In this document: piece by piece, positions 1 through 12,760 of the stretch
Layout of the letters: every line of letters begins with the position of its first letter
How positions within the stretch are numbered: position 1 is the stretch's first letter
Assembly: GCA_039602395.1 (NCBI GenBank)
Contig: JBCNJP010000010.1
Location: 95,881,729-95,945,728 of the forward strand
Origin: Deinandra increscens subsp. villosa
Lineage: Eukaryota > Streptophyta > Magnoliopsida > Asterales > Asteraceae
DNA: 64,000 bases
Direction of reading: 5' to 3'
Notes under the pieces: model-generated
The model's database searches: none
What the model saw: the letters and a program-made list of their open reading frames with translations, nothing else
What the model was told of the DNA's origin: nothing
Program-made: the position numbers and the translations under genes

Positions 1-103
1 TATTTTTTTTTTTGAAAAACAAACAAAACACGAATTAAATAAATAATAAAAAAAAACTAAAATCACCAATAAGCGCACTTACTCCCCGGCAACGGCGCCA
101 ATT
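1..103 (-). mobile_element. Internal end of an Athila-like Gypsy element with tRNA-Asp primer site
   Basis: Positions 83-100 read TCCCCGGCAACGGCGCCA, the 3' end of plant tRNA-Asp, so the minus strand carries a primer-binding site complementary to that tRNA. Three bases separate it from an LTR that starts at 104. The element is therefore on the minus strand and its coding body lies left of the window. The same primer site and spacing occur in the complete Athila-like element at 60597-60617. Confidence 0.8.
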
Positions 104-1444
104 TGATAACGGTTTGTCAGGCCGTCTCAAATACCTAACTTAAATGTAGTAGTGGTAAGCTAGGGTATCAATCCAGGGGAGTTAGTGGTCACTAGTGATT
201 TAGAATTTAACTAACTAACTAAATTAACTAACTAAACCTAGATTACTGTCACTAACCTAGATTGGCCTAAACTAACTTAATCTAATTAATTAACTAGAAT
301 TGCCTCTTGGCTGTTTTGAGTGAATTGGATTGATTAACTACTAATTAACTAACTTAACAACTAAGTAAATTACTATAGCTAAGATTACTTATGTGACAAG
401 TTAACTACTTTTGGATCCTGGTTGGCTACCGATCTGGGCAAAACCTAATCAATTGCTAATACTACATAGACATAGTCCCCAATTGCTTCCTTGACCTAAT
501 AACCTAAATTCCTAATGGGCTGATTAGTCCTGCCGCAAGAAAGTGCTAGATCAATAAACAGTGGACCACTAAAACCCTAGGTTACTAGTTAGATTAAACA
601 ATTTAGCATGCGGGTGTTCAACGGTTGCAAGGATTCCGAAACAACTTAGCAAGTAACCGGTTAGGAATAGAACGATTTTACACAACCATTCACCAAAAGC
701 AGTTAAAGAAAATTAGCCAACAATCATGAGTGAATTGGATTGATTAGTTAGATTAAACAATTTAGCAATTTAGCATGCGGGTGTTCAACGGTAGCAAGTA
801 TTCCGGAACAATTAGCAATTAACTAGTTAAGAAAAGAACGATTTTACACAACTATTCACCAAAAGCAGTTAAAGAAAATTAGCCAACAATCATGACGAAG
901 AAATTTAATACTGTCACTACCAAATTGTTCATCACAATAATTAAAGATGAAAAGAAGTAGAAAAAATAAATAACTGGATTTGTCTTCTTGAAACCCGTAC
1001 GTAGAAGCATCACAGCAAAGGAGGCTGTGCCTCCTTTTCCTTCCAGCCGTCCGTAAGCTTGCGGATTAATTCCCCCGACTTTCGAATGCCTCTCTCCTTT
1101 TATTATGATGCATTGGCCCTCTTTCCCTTTAACTTATTCACAACCCATTTAATTTATTGTAGTCTATGCCCCCTCCACACGTGGCCCGTCAATCCATCCT
1201 TTGAAAGTTTTAGCCCACAATCATTTATGTTGATCTGCGATCCACTTGTTGCAATCCACGTATTCCATAAATTGCTTGGCAGCCAATTTCATTCTCTAAA
1301 CCCCTTTAATTTGGTGATTGCCGCTTCCTTTAGCAAAACCCCACGTGAGCCCCTTAAATAATTATCTTGTTTCTGTTTCATGTTTCAAGAATTCAACACA
1401 CATCAATCTCACGTGAATTGGATTCTCACAATATTTTCACATCA
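104..1444 (-). mobile_element. LTR (5' LTR in element orientation) of an Athila-like Gypsy element
   Basis: The left end TGATAACGGTTTGTCAGGCC is shared with the LTRs at 48621 and 60618. Further blocks are conserved between the families, for example TGGATCCTGGTTGGCTACCG and a block around 510-600 about the Pro-rich-like text CCTGCCGCAAGAAAGTGCTA. The rest is diverged, so this is a related but distinct family. The right end is placed at 1444 because the minus strand then begins TGATGT, as in the other LTRs; this end is uncertain. The short open frame at 1059-1361 is not considered a gene. Confidence 0.7.
591..895. repeat. Tandem duplication inside the LTR (about 140 bp, two copies)
   Basis: Copy one covers about 591-729 and copy two about 750-895. 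Both start AGATTAAACAATTTAGCA, carry GCATGCGGGTGTTCAACGGT and end with AGCCAACAATCATGA. The LTRs of the complete Athila-like element carry only one such unit, so the duplication is private to this LTR. Confidence 0.75.
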
Positions 1445-1722
1445 AGATAAATACAAAATTGAAACTATTGTTCATAAATAAATAAGGATGAAGGCTAACT
1501 TGTTAACACATTACGAGTCGGACTCAACCTAATCATACTATTTAAGTTCATTTTCTTCATAACACATTAATTATTTAAAACCCGCTTAAACCGTCACATT
1601 TATAACTTTTTAGCTCCAACCACATGAAACACAACCCAAAGAAAATATGATGAGAATTAATATATTATAACTAGTAAAAATATAGAATTAAATATATAAA
1701 AGCGTCACAAAATATACTCTCA

Positions 1723-2983
1723 TCAACCATTAGGATGTTTCACTCGTATGTCTAAATTTGACACATTTACACTATTAGGGACCCCTTTATCACTCATAAT
1801 CATATGTTGATTTGCCCCAGAGTCACCTATCCAACCTGATTCACTTGTTTGATAGCCATCACTTAAAAAAATAAAAGGTTGTTTGTGAATCCAATCACTA
1901 GTAAAGGATCCCAAAGAAATACCTCCCATGTTACAGACTTGAGAAGTACTTCCAGGTTGTTCCTTTCTCAGACACAAAAGTTTGGAAATTTGATCAGGAG
2001 TAAGAGAAGTTACACCATGAGCAGTTGTGTTATTAAACTGTGATCGATTACTAGACTCAAAGACAGAATTCTTTATCCCTTGACTAGAACCCTGAGTTCC
2101 TATTGGTTTTTAACCAGGGGGTAACCAACCAATTCAAAACATCTTTCTTTCGTGTGACCAATCTTGTTACAATGTGTACATTTAAGATTTGAATTTGGTC
2201 CTCTATTAGGTCTCCTTAGATTAGTCTTATTAAAACCTTGAGAGCCATTTAAAACAAAAACTGAGTTTTGACTTTGAATCTTTTGAGCCCCACTACTAGC
2301 CCTGTGTGACTCTTCTCTAGACATAGTAGAGAAAGTTGTTTTGACAGTTGGTAAGGGGATCCCTTATTAGTAGTTTTTTTTTAACATGTTGATATATATC
2401 ATCAAGACCCATTAGAAACTGCATCAATTTGACAAGAGCAGACAGATCATTATGGTTTTTTGCTGAAGCACAGGTACAAGAAGGGACCTGAACTGTGGCA
2501 TTAAACTGTTTCCATAATGTGTTTATTTTATTAAAGTGTTCTAAAACAGTTAAACCATTTTGCTTTACAGAGTTAATTTTTTGATAAAGTTTAAAAATCA
2601 CAGATCCATCTACTTTGTCATAAGTTTCTTTTCAATCTTCCCATACTTCTGATGCAAGTTGAGAATAAACTTGTCCTACAAACAAATCCTAATCTATGGA
2701 GTTCAAGATCCAAGTCAAGACCACAGAGTTACATCTATCCCACTGTTGGGCTAAGACATCATTAGACTCAGACTTACCACAACTGCCATCAATAAACCTA
2801 ATTTTATTCTTAACTCTTAGGGCTAACTTCATAGCATTAGCCTAGTCTGTTTAGTTCTCAATTCCCTTTAACTTTAGGGTAACAACAGTCAGACTACTAG
2901 AGTCACTCGCATGTAAGTACAAGGGATCATTAGCCTCAATTTTTCTAATGAGAGTTACAGTATCACCCCCATCAGTAGACATA
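1723..2983 (-). pseudogene. Copia gag-protease fragment, broken
   Basis: Read on the minus strand from an ATG at 2983, the sequence encodes a Copia gag N-terminus (contains DPLYLHASDSS) that soon meets a stop. Further pieces follow in other frames: a gag middle domain at 2317-2601 (with LMQFLMGLDD), a CCHC zinc knuckle at 2100-2324 (CTHCNKIGHTKERC) and the start of the protease at 1723-1977 with WIGDSGANQH. It is related to, but clearly diverged from, the gag of the full Copia at 8284. Several stops and frame changes make it non-functional. Integrase and RT are absent, so the element is truncated near 1720. Confidence 0.8.
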
Positions 2984-3943
2984 TTCATAGGTACAACAAC
3001 AGGACAACAAGAACAACATCAGATTTGCATACACAATGAAGATACAACAAGTACAGCAGGTATCTAATACACTCTGCAGGTGACGAATCCCAGCCAGTGT
3101 CCAGATATTTACCAAATCAAGTTGGCAGCCAAGTCTTAACTAGGAAGTCAAACCACATAGGAGTCTCAAAATGTAATAAAAACACAACAATATCAACAAA
3201 CAGATAACACAAGATAACAGGAAGAATAATATTTAGAGTAAGAGTGAGATTGGAGAGATATCACCAGATTGAATCCCAAGTTAGGGTTTCCAAGAAAATC
3301 TAGATCTGGACAATCTTCACTTAGGATTGTCAGATTTAGAGGACAACAACTGATTGAGGGCGCGATCAGTAACGAACACTTCACTTCACTTCGCTTCCGA
3401 GCACATGAGATCCCAACAGTTACACGTTCTGAACACCAGAAGTACGGATCGACGACATTAGGTATTAGAAAGAAACCCTAGTACCAGATACGAAGACTCG
3501 GAAGAACAATACACCAGAATCAGATGAGGGCTAACTCTAGCTCTGATACCATGTAATCAACAATGGTTTGAACGAAGAAAATACACCAAGAAGATCATCG
3601 ATGTGACGATCTTTTCAAAGAACACTCAACCTTACATGTAACTCTCACAAATTTTACAAGAACCCAATTGAAATATGAAACCCTAAGTCTGAGAGATGAA
3701 GATCTCGAAGAAGAGAGAAAACCGACTACAGAATGTTGTTGTCTTAAGCCTAACTCGGCACCTTTCCTCTTATATATGAAGTCTTTACCCGAAATGATCC
3801 AATCGGGTCTTCTTGTATCCAGCCTGCCTCAGTTCCAAGCCCAGCTGCAAGCCCATCAGCTCCACAAGCCCATACGCACAGCAAATCAACCCAAATACCT
3901 AAATAAATTATACAACAAATTCACCAAGTTAAATGTTGCAACA
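2984..3943 (-). mobile_element. 5' leader, primer site and LTR of the truncated Copia
   Basis: The plus strand at 3540-3551 reads GCTCTGATACCA, the 3' end of initiator tRNA-Met, giving a Copia primer site on the minus strand. It abuts TGTAATCAACA at 3552, a canonical LTR edge. A sequence ending ATGTTGCAACA at 3943 is the likely other LTR edge (about 392 bp). The leader between 2984 and 3539 has no gene. No second LTR is visible. Confidence 0.65.
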
Positions 3944-5709
3944 AGAAATGAGATATACAACTTCTTAATGTATGAGGGATAATGAATTGCTAAAAAAATA
4001 CACACACTAGGTATTTTTAACAAGTCTAAAGTGGGATGAGTGAGATCACTTCAACTTATAATATGTAAGTCTCTTTTTGGTTGCCCTTCCTAGGTAGGGC
4101 GGATGTTTGTTAATGAAATCGCTGTTCAAAAAATAATTTATACATGAAACTCATAATAGTACATCTAACCTTGCAATACTGCATTTGAGTTTTGAAGTAT
4201 GTGTTTCTCTTATACAGGCAACACCATACCTGACTCCCCATACGATTCGAAAGGACACGTATCGCTTGTTTAATGGATTGAAGAACCAGTCTAGCTAGGG
4301 TGTTAGTTGCAGGGTTAACGTGTAAGAGTCCCGGTATAGCCTAACCAACGGACACATCTATCTACCTACCTACCTATCTAATTCGCAAACACGCGTACGT
4401 AATCTAATGGCCGGACACGTCTATCTATAAAACACCCGAGCCATAGCATTGATTTTATGCTTTACACATTGATCGATGCTTAATTTCAAGAATATCCATC
4501 TTATATATATATGTGTGTAAAGTGTAAACGTATGTATATGTAAGGTAACATGATCTATGACAATTTTTTTAGTCGGATGATTCTTACTGCTTTCGGGGTG
4601 ATTCTCCTCCATAGAGGTTCGCGCACCCCTCGTGTTGCTGTCTGAAAAATACCTGATCGAGATCCCTACTTTAACTAACTTCATTTATTCTTTTCTTATA
4701 TATATATATTGTTTAATCAAAAGACCCGTACAACCATTTCTTTGTTTATGCATAACTCCATTTCTTATACTTTAAAAACATTTATCCGTACAACCAGTAG
4801 TTCAATAATCATGAATGCCCATATTGGATAATTACTTGCCCATGCCCATATTAGATTCTGATGAGCGAGTTGAGAAGAACAAGACCGACTGCGCGTCCAA
4901 AATACTTTTAATGATCTAATAGTTTCACGTCTCGTGTAGTCGTGTATATGATAATAAGTTTGAATATTGACGTCATGTCATTATAGTGAGCGGCTTATTT
5001 CTATCGATGATAATTGCATCTTACTTACAGGCCGACTACACACATGTCTTTCACTAAACCTTATAGTCCCTATGTTAACCGGGTCGAGTTAGGTTCTCTT
5101 AATTAAGTTGATCAGAATTTGAATCTTGATCTATTTCAATTACTTAATAAAATAGCACGTAATATTTCTTTAAAACTTAATTAAGAATAATTAAGATGGA
5201 GCTTGACAAAGATTCTCAAGCATATATGTACATATAATATGTTAAGAATAACTAAATGCAGCCTTGTTTCGTTGGATGGAGTTAAGAACCCGTCAACTAA
5301 TTAAGCTTTATACATGTATCTAATGACGTTAATTAAAATAAAATAATCTTAAACAAGCCATGCCCATGTGATGATGTGCATTTGAAATAATTAAAAATTA
5401 ACCACTTGACTATAAAGATTATATTCTTCTTTTAAGGATAGATGACATCTCTACATATACATTATACAGTAATAATAGTATAGTACCAACTTGTTCTTTT
5501 ATATATTTATGAAAAGATAAAAGAATTAATTAACAAAGGACAGTCTGTCATCAATTAATTAGTCACGCTCCTCCAGGTATTTCCAAATCAGGTAACCTTA
5601 ATTTCTATGAACTTTTTAATATAAAAAAAATCTTTTGATTCTTAGGGCAATTAAGTACAATTGTCACGTTCAACTGGCCGGTGGGTGGTCTGCCAGGCAA
5701 ACAAATTAA
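3944..5709. other. AT-rich intergenic DNA, no gene seen
   Basis: Only short shadow frames and simple runs are present, such as a CTAC/CTAT run near 4360-4380 and TA runs near 4502 and 4697. I see no domain, RNA gene or recognisable element. Confidence 0.5.
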
Positions 5710-5955
5710 ATTTTTTTTAACGGTATCGATTAGGCGACTCTGGTTTCACGTGTAAACCTACTCTTGCAGGTCTATGTTCAAGGTTGATTACTCGGACTTC
5801 CGTAAGAACTAAAACACCCCCTTCTGAAGCTTTCTCCTGGCAGAAACACCTACCTGTGACCACTTGAGATAAAACTGCCTCTCCTTGGATTTGAACCCGG
5901 GTCACATAACGGCTAGAGCCCAAAAAACTAAAGAGGTAACGACTAAGCCATATAA
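5710..5955 (-). mobile_element. tRNA-derived SINE
   Basis: On the minus strand there is an A-box-like TGGCTTAGTCGTT (5950 downward) and a good pol III B box GGTTCAAATCC (5897-5887). A body of about 180 bp follows and ends CGATACCGTTAAAAAAAA at about 5711. The body matches a second copy at 62657-62879 over nearly its whole length, in the opposite genomic orientation. A target duplication is not clear; TTTAATT occurs on both sides. No protein is encoded. Confidence 0.75.
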
Positions 5956-6483
5956 ACATAGAATTAAAAGTTAACATCATTGATTGTACCAAGAAGGCGG
6001 CCGAATCAATTTTGAAACTTTCCATGTATTTCAATGTGAAATGGTACAACAAATTAATCTTCTGATATATTACAAGAATATGTGGAATGGCCCCGTTAGA
6101 CCACCTACACAATGCAGCCGCCCTTCGTGATTTGGCATTCGTTCTTGGGAGGGGTTGCGTTGTTGGCTCCACATCACATTGGCCTTCGACCCTTTGCCAT
6201 TTGCTAAGGGCGTTCCCCTTGTATTAAAAGTGGGTCTCACCAACAATTAAGTGTTGTACCTTGTGTTTTTTATCGTGTACTTTGTTAAAAACAGAGGTGT
6301 TTGTAGGAAGGGTTGCAGTGGTGTAAAAAGTCGTTTGTGAGAAGGGTTGGTAATAAACTAATATGACATGTTGACAAGGACTGTATGTAGGAATGACGCT
6401 TCTTAGTGTTGCGGATGGTCTTACAGGGTGTGAAATGAGTGAACACGGAAGCAAATTAAACGTTGAGAACATCGCCCCTAGGG

Positions 6484-6690
6484 GCGTTATGGTGGTAAGT
6501 GGTGGGGGTCACGGGCGTGTTTGCAATTTTTTTTCTCCACCGCTCTAGTAATTACACCTCACTCACACCATCACTCAGTCAATACACATTTTTTTCATCA
6601 TCACACTATATTTTGTGTGGCATCATGTGTGACAGTTTTCCCCATCACACCATCACACCACAACGTATAGTACACATCGCCTAATAGTGT
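6484..6690. repeat. Diverged direct repeat, copy A
   Basis: This stretch begins GGCGTTATGGTGG, continues through a C/A-rich part (CTCCACCGCTC, TCACTCACACC) and ends near ACACATCGCCTAATAGTG. It aligns with 6862-7076. The left edge touches a perfect palindrome CGCCCCTAGGGGCG. It may be a MITE-type element, but no clean terminal inverted repeats were found. Confidence 0.5.
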
Positions 6691-6861
6691 TAAATATTAT
6701 ATTAGATGGGCGGAATAAAGACAGCACACATGATGGGGGCTGATGTGGCCACTGATACCATAACTTATCACCACCCCACTCCCTTAGGCCATGGATAATG
6801 GCCTTGCTATATATGGGGCGTGTTGGAGGAGAAAATGCCTAGAACACCACCCCTAGGGTCA

Positions 6862-7076
6862 TTATGGTGGTGGTGGCCGGTGTGGTGAAGATCACGGAGG
6901 TTGCTTGTAGTTTTTTCTTTCTCCACCACCACTTAAACAATTACAACCCAATCACATCACCATTCACATCATTACTCACCCACTACATATTTTTTTTACT
7001 ATCACACTGCATCTTGCGTGACATCCCGTATGGATGCTTTTTCCCCAGCACACCACTACACATAGCCTAAGCGTGG
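6862..7076. repeat. Diverged direct repeat, copy B
   Basis: It begins TCATTATGGTGGTGG and ends CACATAGCCTAAGCGTG, paralleling copy A with many substitutions. The Copia element at 7083 inserted just beside its right end. The DNA between the copies (6691-6861) is GC-richer and carries CCATGGATAATGGCC, an imperfect palindrome. Confidence 0.5.
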
Positions 7077-7082
7077 CCCTCA

Positions 7083-7557
7083 TGTTGAAATATTATAAAA
7101 ACTTATAATATTTTATTTCAATTCAATAGTGTTTTATGTTTTTTTTTCTAATTGTGTTTTATTTGTTATTTGTGTTTGGGCTCTGAGGTTTGCTGATTGG
7201 GCTAAAGATGTGTTGGGCCTGAGGTTTCTCGATGATTCGGAGCTTAGGTCAGAAGGAGTTTAGGAGCTGTTATAAAGGGGTCTCATTCTTCAGTTTAGGG
7301 TTAATGAGAAAACCCTAAACTCTCATCAGCCGTTATCGTATTCTTTCAGTTGTTCTTGGTGTTTCACTCGTTCTTCGAGTTTGATTCAGTGTATTACTGA
7401 ATCGATTAGTGTGTCTCGTTGAGTTCAGTTTTAGGTGTAAACATTCGGAAGAATTTCTGGTAAGTTTGATAGGTTTGTTGTTTAGTTTGGATCTGATCGA
7501 TCTTGTAATCTGTAAACGTTTGATTGCTCAAATCTGAGTTTTATTCAGTTTTTTACA
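7083..7557 (+). repeat. Copia 5' LTR
   Basis: It starts TGTTGAAATATTATAAAAAC and ends CAGTTTTTTACA. It contains TATAAAGGGG near 7272, a plausible promoter TATA region ahead of the transcript start. It abuts the primer site directly. Confidence 0.95.
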
Positions 7558-7571
7558 TGGTATCAGAGCTT
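7558..7571 (+). promoter_or_regulatory. Copia primer-binding site (initiator tRNA-Met)
   Basis: TGGTATCAGAGC is complementary to the 3' end of plant initiator tRNA-Met, the usual primer of plant Copia minus-strand DNA synthesis. The untranslated leader runs from here to the gag start codon at 8284 and has no long open frame in the sense frame. Confidence 0.9.
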
Positions 7572-8283
7572 GATGCTCTCGATTCATGGTCGCTTGGTTC
7601 GTCAGTAAACCCTAGGTTTTAGATCTGAGTTCTTGTTGCGTCTCCGTTCTTGTCTGCAACTCCGGTTGCGATCTCTCCGGTAATTTCTCCGGTGAGTCGT
7701 CCTTGGTTTGTGTGTTCTCTCGGTCTGGTAACGGCGATTCAACTCCGTACGGTACATAAATCTATGATCACTGGTGCCGACGGTTGTAGTTGAATTTCCG
7801 TCACTGTGATTCGAGATCAGTGGCTTGGAGTTCGCACCTCTGGTTTGAGTTGTCAGATCTTGGCGTTGAGGAGCACTTTCTTGGATCTGGAATCAGGCTT
7901 GGCGAAGGTGACGATTGACTGTTCTGTGGATTGTGCTGATCACCTCTTTCGTAACCCTAAGTGAAGGTTACGAAAAGTGATTTGGAAACCCTAACTTGGG
8001 GATTCATTTGGTGAGATTGTTCCTTACTACTTGTTATTTTCTGTTTAGTAGTGTAAACACAGTGCAGGACTGTTGAGACCTGTTGTATGCTGTATCGGGG
8101 CAGACAATCCCGATCTTTTGTGTTTTTGCTTACTATTTGTGTATCACTTGTGTGCTTGCTTTTTGATTGCATTGTGCCTAGTTCATACCTTGATCTGCTT
8201 GCCTGACTGTTGTGTTGTCCTGGTGACATTTCTGTGCGTGTGTGGTTGTGTTCATAAGATTGTGATCTTGTTGTTTTGTACTA

Positions 8284-11200
8284 ATGGGTGACAATAATCC
8301 TTTTGCTACCCTTGTTAGTAAAATTGATGCTGGTGACCCACTGTATCTTCATCCTAGTGACTCAAGTGTCTTAACTATTATCAATATTAAATTGAAAGGG
8401 ACTGAGAATTACAGGGTATGGGCTAATGCCATGAAATTGGCGTTAAAGGTAAAAAATAAATATGGATTTATTGATGGCACTTGTACTCCTGATGAGGATG
8501 ATGATGTCTTAATTAACCAGTGGGATCGTTGCAATTCTGTGGTGCTAACTTGGTTACTAAACTCTGTTAGTGATGATTTGTATCTAGGACAAGTTTATTC
8601 TAGTCTTGCTTCAGATGTGTGGAAAGAATTAAAGGATACGTATGACAAGGTTGATGGGTCTGTTGTATTTGATCTTTATCAAAAAATTAACTCTTTCTCA
8701 CAAGATGATATGTCTGTTTCAGCTTATTATCATAAGTTGAATGTTATGTGGAAAGATATGGATCAGATATTACAACTGCCTATGTGTACTTGTGAAGCAT
8801 CTAAACAATTTAATGATTTCACTAGACTTATCAAACTTATGCAGTTCTTAATGGGTCTAGACAGCAGTTACCAGTCGGTTAGATCAAATTTACTAATCAA
8901 AGATGAGTTACCAACTGTAAAAGAAGCATTTGCTATTATTTCTAGAGAGGAGTATCATAGGAACACCAATTCCTCTAAGACTCCTACCCAAACTGTTGGT
9001 TTTAACTCTAAACTAAATCAATCTTTTGATTCAAAGAAAAAATTTAGTAAGAATCAGAACTCATCTTTGAGGTGTACTCATTGTAATAAGACTGGTCACA
9101 CTGTAGATAAGTGTTTTGAAATAATTGGGTACCCAGCTTGGATGAAACCTAGATTTAATCCAGGAAAGAAGCCTATTTCTAATAACTGCTTTGCTTCTGA
9201 TAATTGTGAGGATAATAAAACCATGTCTGCTGGGAGCCTAACTCCACAACAGTTTTCAAAACTTCTGAGTATACTAAATGACAAGTCTGAGGATGCTGGA
9301 CAGTGTTCTAATTCTGCTGGTATGTTTAAAAATAATCTGTGTTACAGCAGTTTTGGTCATTATACTTATGTTTTTAACAGCTCACAGAACATGTATAACA
9401 AAAACTGGATAATTGATTCTGGTGCAAATCAGCATATGGTTATGTCAGATGCTGATATACTTAACCCAGTAGATGTGTCTGATATGAATATGACTGTTAA
9501 ACACCCAAATGGCACTAGTGCCTTAGTCACCAAAATTGGAAACTTAAAATTACACGATAAAGTAATCTTGTCTGATGTTTTTGTTGTACCTGACTATTGT
9601 GTTAATTTGATGTCTGTTTATAAACTGGCTAGAGACTCAAAGTTAAGTGTTTTGTTTGATGAGAATTCTTGTCAAATACAGGATTCTCTCACAAAGAAAG
9701 TCCTGGTGACTGGTAGTCAATTAGATGGGCTGTATTTTTGTAACAATTCGTTTGGTGTTACTCCAACTGGTATGAATGATCTCTGGCATGCTAGGTTAGG
9801 ACACCCTTCAAGTGTTGTGTTAGATGTTTTAAAACCTGTGTTGAAGTTGAAATCCTCAAAAGGCAGTTTGGTTTGTGAGGTTTGCCACAAAGCTAAACAA
9901 CACAGGGAGCCATTTCCATTGAGTGATCATAAGACCACTAAACTAGGTGAATTAATTCATCTTGATGTTTGGGGCCCTTACAAGGCTCCAAGCAAAGAAG
10001 GGTTTAAATATTTTTTAACTGTGGTCGATGATTACTCAAGAGCTGTTTGGATATATCTCATGAAGAGTAAAAGTGAAGTGTTTTTTCATATACAAAGTTT
10101 TATTTCACTAATGAAAACTCAGTTTAACAAGTCGATTAAAATTTTGAGAAGTGATAATGGTACTGAGTTTGTTAATAAAGATGTGACTGAATTGTGTAGA
10201 AAGTTAGGAGTGGTTCATCAAACTTCATGTAGTTATACTCCACAACAGAATGGCATAGTTGAAAGAAAACACAGACACTTGTTAAATGTTGCACGGTCCT
10301 TGCTGTTTCAAGGGGGTGTTCCTTTGAGATTTTGGTCTGAGTGTGTATTAACCGCTGTTTATCTGATAAACAGGTTACCCTCCTCTGTTTTAAATGGAAG
10401 ATCTCCTTATGAGTTAGTTCATGGATTTAAGCCCTCCTTTCATCATCTTAGAATTTTTGGTTGCTTAGCTTTTTCTACAGTTTTGAATAACAATGATAAG
10501 TTTGCTAGTCACTCTCAAAAATGTGTTTTCCTTGGTTATTCTAATCAGAAAAAGGGGTATAAGTTGTGGAATCTTGAAAAAAATGGAAGTTTTGTTTTCC
10601 AGAGATGTAAAGTTTTATGAAAAGGTTTTTCCTTTTAAAGAAAACATTTCCTTAATTGAAAAATCTGAAAGTGATAGTTTTTTAAACACTTTGAATTTTT
10701 TTGATTTTTATGATGAGCATTCAACCATTAGTTCTAGGCATGGTGCTCAACCCGATGATGATAAAGGAGGTGATATAAGTGAGAGTCCTATACATGGGTC
10801 TTTGCAGCCTCTTGGTGATAGTGAGTCTACTGTGAGTAGGGTTGAGAACAGTGGTAGGTCTGACACTAGGCATGCAAGCACTAGGACTTCTACTAGTGAC
10901 ACTGTACAAACTAGCAGCCCTATTACTGTAGTTCAGTCTCAGCAACCCAGTAGAAACACTTCTCCTCGAGGCAGGGCAGGGGATGTACTAGAGACCAATG
11001 ATAGTCATAATGAGTCTGAGGGGGAAGGTTTAAATCAGACTACTCAACCTGTTAGGAGATCAACCAGAAATACTGTTTTTCCAAAGAAACTTAACCGATT
11101 TTGTTGTTGAAGGTAAGGTTAAGTATGGGTTAGAACGTGTTGTTAATTATACACATTTGTCAAAAGAAAATTTTTGTTTCTCAACTGGCCTAAATAAAAG

Positions 11201-12753
11201 TTGTGAACCTAAGTGTTATTATGAAGCTGTTAATGATAAAAACTGGGTGTCAGCTATGAATGAAGAAATTGAAGCTCTTCATCGTAATGATACCTGGGAT
11301 TTGGTTCAATTGCCTAGTGACAGAAAGCCAATAGGTTGTAAGTGGATTTACAAACTGAAATACAAACCTAATGGTGAAATAGATAGGTACAAAGCCCGAT
11401 TGGTTGCAAAAGGGTTTAGTCAAAGAGAAGGGCTAGATTTTGATGAAACGTTTTCACCGGTTGTAAAAATGGTTACTATAAGGTGTGTCTTGTCTCTAGC
11501 TGTTAAAAATGGTTGGAATATATTCCAATTAGATGTGAATAATGCTTTTTTTATATGGTGATCTACATGAGGATGTGTACATGACTCTTCCTGATGGTTT
11601 TTACTCTAAAGAGGAAACTAGGGTGTGCAAGTTAAAAAAGTCATTGTATGGCTTAAAGCAAGCCCCTCGTATGTGGAATGAGAAGTTAGTTAGTGTTTTG
11701 ATTGAATTAGGTTTTGTGCAAAGTATGTGTGATACTTCTATGTTTGTTAAAGATGCTAATAACTGTCTGACTGTGTTACTTGTTTATGTTGATGACATAA
11801 TTGTTACCGGTAACAGTTTTGAGGAAATTGAGAATGTGAAGTCTTTCTTGAAAACCAAATTTCGTATTAAAGACTTAGGAACTCTTAAATTTTTCCTTGG
11901 TATTGAGGTCGTTCAAGACAGTAATGGTTTGTGTTTAACTCAAAGGAAATATTGTTTGGACCTGCTTGCAGAATTTGGTTTGACAGGGTGCAAACCTGTA
12001 AATTTTCCAATTGAACAAAATTTTGTAATAAACTCTCATTTGACTAGTAATCATACACCCTTAACAAATATTACTGTTTATCAAAAGTTAGTGGGAAAAC
12101 TGATATATTTGACTCACACTAGGCCTGATATAGCATATACTGTACATTACTTGAGTCAGTTTATGCATATGCCTACTACTCTGCATTTTAAGGTTGCTCT
12201 TCGGTTGTTACGATATTTGAAGAAGGCACCTGGTAAGGGAGTCTATCTTAGTAAAGATTTGGATTTATCTTTAAAGGCATATGCAGATTCTGATTGGGCG
12301 AAGTGTGTAGTCTCTAGAAAGTCGGTTACTGGGTTCTGTGTTAAATTTGGGAGTTCATTAGTGTCTTGGAAAAGTAAAAAGCAGTCCACTGTATCAAGAT
12401 CTACTGCTGAAGCAGAGTATAGGTCGATGTGTGCTGCGACATGTGAAGTTATATGGATTTTAAATCTTTTAAACGAGTTAAACGTTAAAATACAGTTGCC
12501 TGTAGTGTTGTTTTGTGATAACACTGCAGCTATGTCTATTGCATCTAATCCAGTTTTTCATGACCGGACAAAACATTTCGACATTGACTTGTTTTTCTTA
12601 CGAGAAAAGGTTTCTAAAGGTTGTATTAAAACTGTTGGAATAGAGTCGAGAAGTCAGCTTGCTGACATTTTTACAAAGGGACTTTTGGGAAACGCTCATG
12701 AGTATATGTGCAGTGAACTGGGGATGCATGATCCTTTCAGGGTATTGAATTGA
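8284..12753 (+). pseudogene. Copia gag-pol polyprotein, frameshifted
   Basis: The first frame (8284-10620, 778 codons) holds the gag domain (about residues 1-220) and a CCHC knuckle (C264, C267, H272, C277). It continues with protease DSG at 378-380, the integrase HHCC region (about 502-534) and integrase acidic residues D561, D624 and E660 with 35 residues between the last two. The frame then changes near 10600, near 11094 and in a T-run near 11556. RT with YVDD follows, then RNase H, ending at 12753. Each change alters the frame by one base or its equivalent, and two lie in T-runs. They may be decay or assembly errors. As read, the element cannot make a complete polyprotein. Confidence 0.92.
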
Positions 12754-12760
12754 GGGGGAA

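Noticed and set aside
5717..6172. 151-residue open frame on the minus strand
   Set aside because: It runs across the SINE and flanking DNA; the sequence is explained by pol III boxes and poly-A, not by protein coding.
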